This document shows, piece after piece, positions 44,941 to 64,000 of a stretch of DNA of 64,000 bases; position 1 is the stretch's first letter, and the number at the start of each line of letters is the position of its first letter. Under the pieces are notes generated by a model. That model ran no database searches, was not told the DNA's origin, and saw only the letters and a list, made by a program, of their open reading frames with translations. The position numbers and the translations under genes were made by a program. Source of the DNA: Lonicera japonica (lineage: Eukaryota; Streptophyta; Magnoliopsida; Dipsacales; Caprifoliaceae); NCBI GenBank assembly GCA_021464415.1, contig CM038466.1:29976833-30040832 (forward strand), written 5' to 3'.

Positions 44941-45650
44941 AGATGCTCCAAAATGTATTCCATTGGTGGTGTTTGATATAAAAAATCTCCATGGAATCAT
45001 TTTACATGAACAATAAAGGGTCTATCTGATTATTAAGTTAAAAAATGATAAAAAAAAATATATTAGTTTTATTCGAAGTTGGAAAAGAATATGAGTTATT
45101 CAGTGAAACATAATTCTCCATCTTTTTCTTTCCCACCGCCCAATGAGTTTAACTCCCTATAAAACAAAAATATATATAAAAAATTTAGTTTTTGTTTTCA
45201 ATAATTTTACAACCGGATAAATCATATGCACTTAATATAGCCTAGTGTTCTCATTTTCAATATAGTTCAAAAACCAACTCCCATTTTCTCATATGTTTTA
45301 CTTTTATTTAAGCTATATAGATTCAGATGGTTCAAAGAATGGGATAGAGATGGGAACCTTAAACTTGTGCATCCTTCATAAAAAACTCACACTTACAACT
45401 AGTTAACTTAGGGTGGTGATATTGTCACCCCACATATTATTACTTTGTTTTACTCCCATTCTCACTAGCACTCCCACTAACTCATTTTTTCTCGCTTTTA
45501 TTCCCACAAGTCCTCACACCACTCTCATTCTCTAATACATATAATTAATAATTAATTATAATTACTTCTTGAATAATTATTACTGGATTAATTAATTAAC
45601 AAACAATTAGTAGCAATAAAAGCAATCTTCTTCCCTCTTCACAACCAAAA
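44941..45650. other. Intergenic, possible left end of a DNA transposon
   Basis: No gene. GTTTTACTCCCATTCTCACT near 45,450 has a loose inverted counterpart near 48,010-48,040. They might be the degenerate ends of one element enclosing the repeats below. Confidence 0.3.
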
Positions 45651-45654
45651 CAAT

Positions 45655-46165
45655 CTCTCTCAGCCCTAAAGCACTGTATAATTGGCTTACACTAGGCCCT
45701 TAAGAACTAAACAACATCAGATTACTCAATTCATTAAGACCGACTTGATTGGGGAAAATACATGAACTTATTATAATTTTTTTATTACCCCCTTGGCCCT
45801 AAAGCACCGAATAATTGGCTTACACCCGGTCCTCAAGAACCGAACAACAGCAAATTACTCGGTTCCTTGGGATTGAGGTGACTGGGGAAAATACATGAGC
45901 TTATTGGATTTTTTTTATTACTTTCTCAGCCCTAAAGCACTGAAAAATTGGCTTATACTCGGTACTCGAGAACCGAACAATAGCAAATTACTTGGTTTCT
46001 CAGGACCGAGGTGATTGGAGAAAATACATGAAATCGCTATAATTTTTTATTGATCCCTCGATCTTAAAGTACTGAATAATTGGCTTACACTCGGTCCTCA
46101 AGAAAATAACAACAACAAATTACTCGGTTCCTTAGGACTGAGGTGACTAGGGAAAATACATGAGC
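45655..46165. repeat. Tandem repeat, about 130-135 bp unit, four copies
   Basis: Units start with CCCTAAAGCACTG-like text at about 45,661, 45,796, 45,930 and 46,058. Each contains AATTGGCTTACACT, AAGAACCGAACAA and GGGGAAAATACATGA. A related diverged set is at 47,195-47,560. Confidence 0.75.
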
Positions 46166-46307
46166 TTACTGGGGCTACTCTTAAATACATTGAAATTTAT
46201 ATTTATAATTAGTTATTCCTTTTACTTTTATATTTCTTTACATGTCATAAGGTGGAAACTTAATTATCTCACCTGTATTTACAATATTATTTAAAAAATT
46301 TAAAATC

Positions 46308-47030
46308 TCACCCTATCTCACATTTATAATGATAAAAGTTGTTGTCATTCATATACAAAAAAATTACATCATTAGAACTTCGCGAACAACAAACATTCAC
46401 ACCCCGGAGTTTGAATGGGCAATTACACTTTCTTATAGCACATTTTTTTCTTGTTGAGATTTTCTTTCCTTCTACAATATATCTCGCATCTTTCACAACT
46501 CAATAATAGCCTTGATCACCTCCTCGTACCATTTCTTTTGTTGGATTTCATTGTTACGACAATAGTTCGGATGCATCTTCGTTGACCTTGGCACCAATCA
46601 ACTAAATTATATCGAGAAGTAAATAACTATAAAACACACATTATCACAATAAATTAACTCAATCAAAATCGTGTTACAATATATGTAACTTCATTGGTAC
46701 TTACTTCATTCGTTACAAATACTGGAGTCATATCAATTTTAATTTCTTTAACATTATTCTTCATAGGATTCGCACTATTGGGAGAGATTGTTCACAATCG
46801 GCCATTGGGAGAGATAATAAACAATCATCATCCGAATTAAGCTTGGAGTCAAGACGAATTTCACCATTATCGGGATTACAATCATTGCCATCAAAATTCT
46901 TGTCGTTAAAATAACGTGAATCAAGAGGCACAACTATAATTGTATCCTCGAAACTTTGGCCATCAACACCATTGGGATTAATTTTGATTGAATTAGGAGG
47001 CTCTAATTTAATCACATGCTCGATAAACAC
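46308..47030 (-). pseudogene. Possible FAR1/MULE-type N-terminal remnant
   Basis: The minus strand has an acidic Asp/Asn-rich ORF (47,030-46,761), and farther along an ORF (46,496-46,308) with TRKKCAIRKCNCPFKLRG, resembling the Cys-rich DNA-binding start of FAR1 and MULE transposase proteins. Only about 60 codons remain of that part. The two ORFs are separated by stops. Related tandem repeats on both sides suggest all of it is one old element. Family assignment is tentative. Confidence 0.4.
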
Positions 47031-47194
47031 GTGAACACACTTTGGATTTTGAGATATTCCTTCAATTAAAGAAAAATCAATTTTTTAAATAAACGAACAA
47101 TCTTGCCATATTGTAGACTCAAGAGAACACACATCTTGTAAACACAAATAACATATAAGTGATATACAGAATAATGTTTATTGATAATGCATTA

Positions 47195-47560
47195 ATCGGT
47201 CCCTAAGCACCAAGTAGTAGGTTTATACTTGACACTAAAGAACGAAAAACCGGCACCATTATCAGTTCTCAAGAACTGAATGATCATTCTCCTTCTAGTG
47301 TGCACCAATTGTTCACACTCGGTCTTTAGAAATCAAGTATCTTATGCAAATTCGGTCGTGGGGGAAATATGTGGCCTTATAGAGTTTTTTCAGCACTTTC
47401 TCGGCCCCTAAGCACCAAGTAATAGGCTTGTACTCGGCCTTAAAGAACCGAATAATAGGACCTTACTCGGTTTTCAAGGACCGAATGATTCTTTTCCTCC
47501 AGTTGTTCTCAAATGTACACATTCAGTCTCCAGAAACTGAATAATGGCCAAGAATTCAAT
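47195..47560. repeat. Diverged tandem repeat related to 45,655-46,165
   Basis: Two units of about 200 bp begin CCCTAAGCACCAAGTA at about 47,201 and 47,405. They share AAGAACCGAA-type blocks with the first array. Confidence 0.6.
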
Positions 47561-48705
47561 TCCCTATAACCAAGGGGACCTGCTTTGCTACCCAAATTTG
47601 TTTTATTGTGTATATATTTGTTGCGGATGTTAACAAAATAAAATAAACATTAAACACAATAAAAAAAGCATTCCTCTGCACATTAACTTTTTCTACCTTA
47701 TTAATCTTCAATTATTTCTTCTCTACCATTCTCTACAACTTAGGTTTTTTTGTGTTGCATCAATGGAGGTTTTTGCTAGGTATTTTGTTGCTATAATTGT
47801 TCTAACCGAATTTGGAAACAAAACTTGGTTGAAGATGATCAAGAAATTTGGAGGGAAATGCATTCAATGAGGTTGGGTTGAATTTTTTAAAATGAATTAA
47901 GTGAGATGGAATGGGTTAGTTAAATCTGAGTTTTATTTATTAAATTATTAACTATAGGATAAAAACCATTGTGTAAAAATAAAATAAGTAGGGTGGAAAT
48001 AGAATTGTTAGTAGCATTTTTGGGTGGGAGTAAAACCAAGTGTTGTATCTAATGACATAACGAAATTTGAGCTGCACACCTTTCGAGACAAAGTTAGGGA
48101 ATGATGTTAACGCTACCTAAGAACATATGTTATGCAATTGACTATTTGTATATAAAAAAAAAAAGAATAAGGGTTCAACTTGGATTAAACAAAAGGTGCA
48201 ACTTATACAGGAATTTTTTTTTTATATAGTATATTTAACATCTACCTCTTAAACAACTTGTTAACATTTTTCAACGGTGAAACCAAAGATATTATGGCCA
48301 AACAAAAACTTTTTTTATTTTTTTTGACAATTGCCAAACAAAAAGGTTGAGTCCCACACCTTTTACTAATTACTTGAAAGACTGACCATTGTAAAACATG
48401 AGATTGTTACTTTGACATGAGAACATTTGATCACACAAATTTTCTTAGATGATTTGAAATTTGCTAAGCCGAAGCATGGATAACTATACTTCCTTCCCAC
48501 CCTCCCTCCCAAATGTAGATTTTAGAATCATGTTTTCCTTCTTGATACTTCTAAAGTTAAATATTGCATTTTTTTCATAATACAATAATTTTTCTCGAAT
48601 CTTATGATAAATCAATTGATATTAGTGTTTTCTTCACTGTAGAAACAATAACTCTTGATTAGAGTGGGAGATAGGTGTGTCAGCCCCAAGTGGCCGACCA
48701 AGATT
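47561..48705. other. Intergenic, nothing recognised
   Basis: AT-rich, no supported ORF. GGGTGGGAGTAAAACC near 48,023-48,040 may be the right end of the possible DNA element above. Confidence 0.4.
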
Positions 48706-49176
48706 TAGGCATGTCAACAAATTGAATTTTTATCCGAATTTGATATGATTTGTCGGATATGGTGAAAAATCCTTAATCCATTTATCTGAATACCATTAAG
48801 CCTTTTGATTAACAAATCTAATATGGATATATACCAATCTTGATCCGTTTGCAATTCAATATATATATATATATATTTCGGATCCGTTTAGAATTTAGTT
48901 CGGCTTATATAGACACATTTATATTTATATAAATATATATATATATACTTGCACATTTATAAATATAACTATTGATCTAGCAATAAGATTTGATTAAAGC
49001 CATGGTGCGGCTAATTCTTTAGTATTTCAATCGGATATATGTCTGTTCCTAATTGGATCGGGTTAGTATCTTATACCTTTCGATTCCCAGATTGGATCGG
49101 ATTCATATTTTTACTCAATCAAATCAGATTTGAATACAACACGATTCGGTCCATATTCAATCCATTGACAGGCCTA
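48706..49176. mobile_element. MITE-like inverted repeat element
   Basis: Left end TAGGCATGTCAACAAATTG and right end (inverted) TAGGCCTGTCAATGGATTG match over about 20 bp. The interior has palindromic GGATCGG-type pieces and TA runs. No ORF; superfamily not assigned. Confidence 0.5.
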
Positions 49177-50610
49177 GTTCAATCCAGCATGGTCTAATTA
49201 AGTATCGATATTAACCTCTCCAAAAAATCCGGGACCTGCCCTCGACTTCAAAGCTATGCATCATTGTACAAAAAGTGGATTAACGAACATACTTGATACT
49301 GATTATATCTAACGAAATATCTAGTGTGTTCGTAAATTAACTTTTTGTGAAATTTTTAATTGCGTGACCATCATTTCTCTCAATATGATTAAGCGAAGAG
49401 AAAAGGAGGATGGAAGAAGGAATATATCATTGCATTATATCAATATTTGATGATAATGGTTACAGCCTTTTGCACATTTTCCAGTTACTCGATTTGTACA
49501 CGAACAATTAAAATCAAACCGCCGTTATAGCTTGAGCCAACCCATTTCTCGGGGCGTTTTGGGGAATTACTCCAATATTAGTGTACACTTGCAAGGTCCT
49601 GCAACAAAAATAAAAATAAATTGAAAACTCAATATAGTGAACTATTTTTCAATATAAAAAATTGCACATGCAAATGAATTATTTTGTACCTTAAGAACAA
49701 GAATCAACAGTACTACTTTCAAGAAAAGTACCCAGGAATTTATTTTGCCTATTTGGCTTGATGATTAATTGGTAATGTGTGTCTACATAAGACTAACCAA
49801 CTTCTAGAGAGTGACATATGCATATATATGTTTGTGTGTGTGTGAACAGGCCTTGGCATTTTCGAGCAAGTTTTTAAAAACTAATAGGTGGCTAAAAATT
49901 TAAATAAATTAATTGGAAGAGAAACTATTAGTTGACAAGCAGATGAGATTAAACACACATGGTTTTTGGGAAATAAAGATGAGATGGGCAGTAAAAACAA
50001 GAGAGCAAAGGTTGAGCTTAAGAAGAAAGGAACAAACTTTAAGGAAAATGGGCAATGCCAAGTATTTTCATTTACAGTGTGAAAGTAGATAAACATTAAT
50101 CAATTTGGTCAGGAATACAATTTATTTTCTATTGCCCATTGATTATTTATACATGACACAGAATGAAAACCGGTACTCTTGATTTTGAGAGGGAGTTAAA
50201 CATAGGGGAGGTAGCATTCTGCATACGCTAGATTTTTGGTCAGAACACAACGGGTCTAAATGGTATTTGAGTGCCACAACTTGCCAAATTTTTAGCCGAA
50301 ATGACCAAAATCTCACCATCTGAGCGAGTATTAGCAGAGTCAAGTATTCCTTTTTGGGATGTCGCAAATTAAGATTCTAGTTTCTTTTTTAAGACATATT
50401 TACGTACCATTGTTTCACGATAGTAGTAAACTTTTATTGTTAAGCATTGGTTATATTGAAATTAGGGTATCGTTCAAAGCATGTCAAAGAGCTGACCGAA
50501 CTGAGAAAGCGTGCTCACATTCTTCGTTATGGGGCTTGTGTGTACCAGGCCCAAAACTGTATCAGCTAATAATGGACAGATCAAGTTAGCATTTCCGCAT
50601 TTCTGCTCAT
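49177..50610. other. Downstream flank and likely 3' UTR of the NDR kinase gene
   Basis: No separate gene is supported. Minus-strand sequence below the stop codon at 50,611 is the likely 3' UTR. At 50,340-50,450, TTTTTGGGATGTCGCAAATT resembles the interior of the Stowaway-like MITE at 55,785-55,994, so a fragment of that family probably lies here. Confidence 0.45.
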
Positions 50611-62587
<11,977 letters not shown>

Positions 62588-63449
62588 CTGTAAAATAGTA
62601 ATTTCTCATAAGCACGCAGAAATCTCTTGTTAGTCCGGAAAAAGAAAATGCAAGCACACATTGAAGCTAGAAGAATAAAAAGAGACCAACTTCAAGTTTG
62701 ACCAGATAAATATCAAGCATGTTGCAATCAAAAGAGTTACAAGGCAATTGAAATTGCACTATGGTTCCGAAGAACAGAACAAGGTATTTACAACCAACCA
62801 AATATGGTATATGAGGATTACGACCTTGGACTTCTTTCTAGTAGTACTGATGAAGGAAGAAAATCTACAGTCATATATAGCCATATAGCCAAAACCTACT
62901 TCCAAGCTGTGCCATACTATTATTTTTTTCCAATTTTGCACTGTGAGTTTTTATTTTAAAAAAAATTTACATAATTGCAAGCAATGGAGTTTGAACCCTA
63001 GCTACCAGCAAAGGTAGCATAGCACACACACTATGTGTGCACAAAACTCTAGAACACTTAATGTTAAGGGGAGGAATGACCCAAGCGCAAGAGAATTGAG
63101 GATATACAAGCTGCCTCAAAATAGTTAATCTAATATTCCAATTATTAACATGAAAGGAATAGACATAACCTGAGTGAAATCACTAAGATGTGTGAGAGTC
63201 TTAACCATTTGTAAAGATTACCAAAAAGGTTCGGGACAATATCTGTACTACAAGGGAGACGGGATTTTTCATTTCATGATTTGACTTGCCTCAACCTAGT
63301 AATGGCCAGTTGGCCACAAACACAATGCATTTCTGCAACGTGTATCTAGTGGATGGAATCTCTCCCTAGCCAAAGTCCCTGTTTCGTTTTGTTTTGCTTT
63401 GACAAGCCATCCTGTACTGCACTTCATCCACACACTCAAAGGGGGACGC
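62588..63449. other. Kinase intron sequence, no exon found
   Basis: The minus strand was read for an exon encoding the glycine-rich loop and MOB-binding region of the NDR kinase. None was seen up to the window end. No other gene is supported. Confidence 0.5.
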
Positions 63450-63820
63450 CTAAGTCCCTGCATTGAACTTGAATGATGCAGGGAGCTTCTTTTGGATTGC
63501 GAAAGGAGCCCCAGATTTTTTTAGTAACTGGAAGATCACTAACAGTGTTATACATCGTACCCTTAGAAACACAACTAGCTTCCTTACCCAACTCAAAATT
63601 GCAGCACAAAGTCTGGTATATCTAGGACCTCTATTCTCAAACTTGCTATTATTGCGTTGAACCCATATTCCCCACAAATTGCTGCAATAGAAGCCAACCA
63701 AAGGTCCATAACTTGAGGACTCATAGAGAGACCAAACAAGAGTTTAATGAACAAGTAAATGTCACTCTGACACTCTACCCTGAAACAAGTCCCCAATCCA
63801 CTCCCAAACTTTTGGAGCAA
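63450..63820 (-). pseudogene. LINE-type RT C-terminal remnant
   Basis: Two overlapping frames carry pieces of the zinc-binding region at the end of plant LINE reverse transcriptases: SPQVMDLWLASIAA, then in another frame LWGIWVQRNNSKFEN. A frameshift near 63,670 separates them. It lies on the same strand as the kinase, probably in its first large intron. Confidence 0.5.
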
Positions 63821-63943
63821 AAGGACACAATAAGAAAGGGATCTTCGATTGACCTGATTGCGTGATTTAAAACCATATTTAACTATGAGACATTTAAATA
63901 TATGGGATAATCCCCATAATCACCACGAGGGATGTATTATATA

Positions 63944-64000
63944 CAGTGGCAGAGCCACAGCTGAGTTAAATTTTCTGTAATTGCAATTTTGCTCCTTCAA
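63944..64000. mobile_element. Start of a hAT-like element, cut by window end
   Basis: CAGTGGCAGAGCCACAGCTG matches the TIR type seen at 53,176-53,585 (CAG-x-GG-x-G-x-AGC). The other end is outside the window. Confidence 0.4.

Overview
The window is nuclear DNA from a flowering plant, probably a eudicot. The evidence is a pile of plant-specific LTR retrotransposons, several plant MITE families, a tRNA-derived SINE, and one intron-rich host gene whose GT-AG exons encode a plant-type NDR protein kinase. No rRNA, tRNA gene or CRISPR array was seen.

Positions 1-42,300 are nested retrotransposons, and their order can be read from target-site duplications (TSDs). The oldest layer is a minus-strand Ty3/gypsy element with LTR, PBS and gag at about 43,040-41,951 and 13,719-12,849. 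Its gag is split by a deleted minus-strand Athila-like element (13,720-41,950, TSD GGTAT). That element holds a solo LTR (17,184-38,178, TSD TTTCA). The solo LTR is split by the youngest insertion, an 18.8-kb Tat/Ogre/Retand-type element (18,894-37,734, TSD GATTG) with 1,565-bp LTRs that differ at about 15 sites by hand count. A second Athila-like copy lies on the plus strand at 911-12,848. It is badly decayed, and its reverse transcriptase carries a Copia-type solo LTR (7,119-8,728, TSD GAATG).

The Tat-type element is the most interesting part. Its sense strand carries gag, G-patch, protease, RT, two RNase H domains and integrase in one frame, broken by three stop codons. Its antisense strand carries two further genes. 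One is an uninterrupted 418-codon ORF (29,603-28,347). The other is a five-exon gene (34,095-30,049) with a plant-mobile-domain-like region and four phase-0 GT-AG introns; the first intron is mostly a 69-bp tandem array. The sense LTR promoter and both antisense promoters have copies of the same 12-bp palindrome, TGTCGCGCGACA, just upstream of a TATA box. This looks like a shared control module for sense and antisense transcription. A 45-bp tandem array lies just before the 3' LTR.

Positions 42,300-50,600 are intergenic and repeat-rich: LTR remnants, a Stowaway-like MITE, tandem repeats around a possible FAR1/MULE remnant, and a MITE-like inverted repeat.

Positions 50,611-62,587 (minus strand) hold ten exons of an NDR-type AGC kinase, 371 codons including the stop. 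Its 5' end is outside the window. Its introns contain hAT-like, CACTA-like, Stowaway-like and Mutator-like MITEs, a SINE and a LINE remnant. One is a 1.13-kb foldback element that nearly fills one intron.
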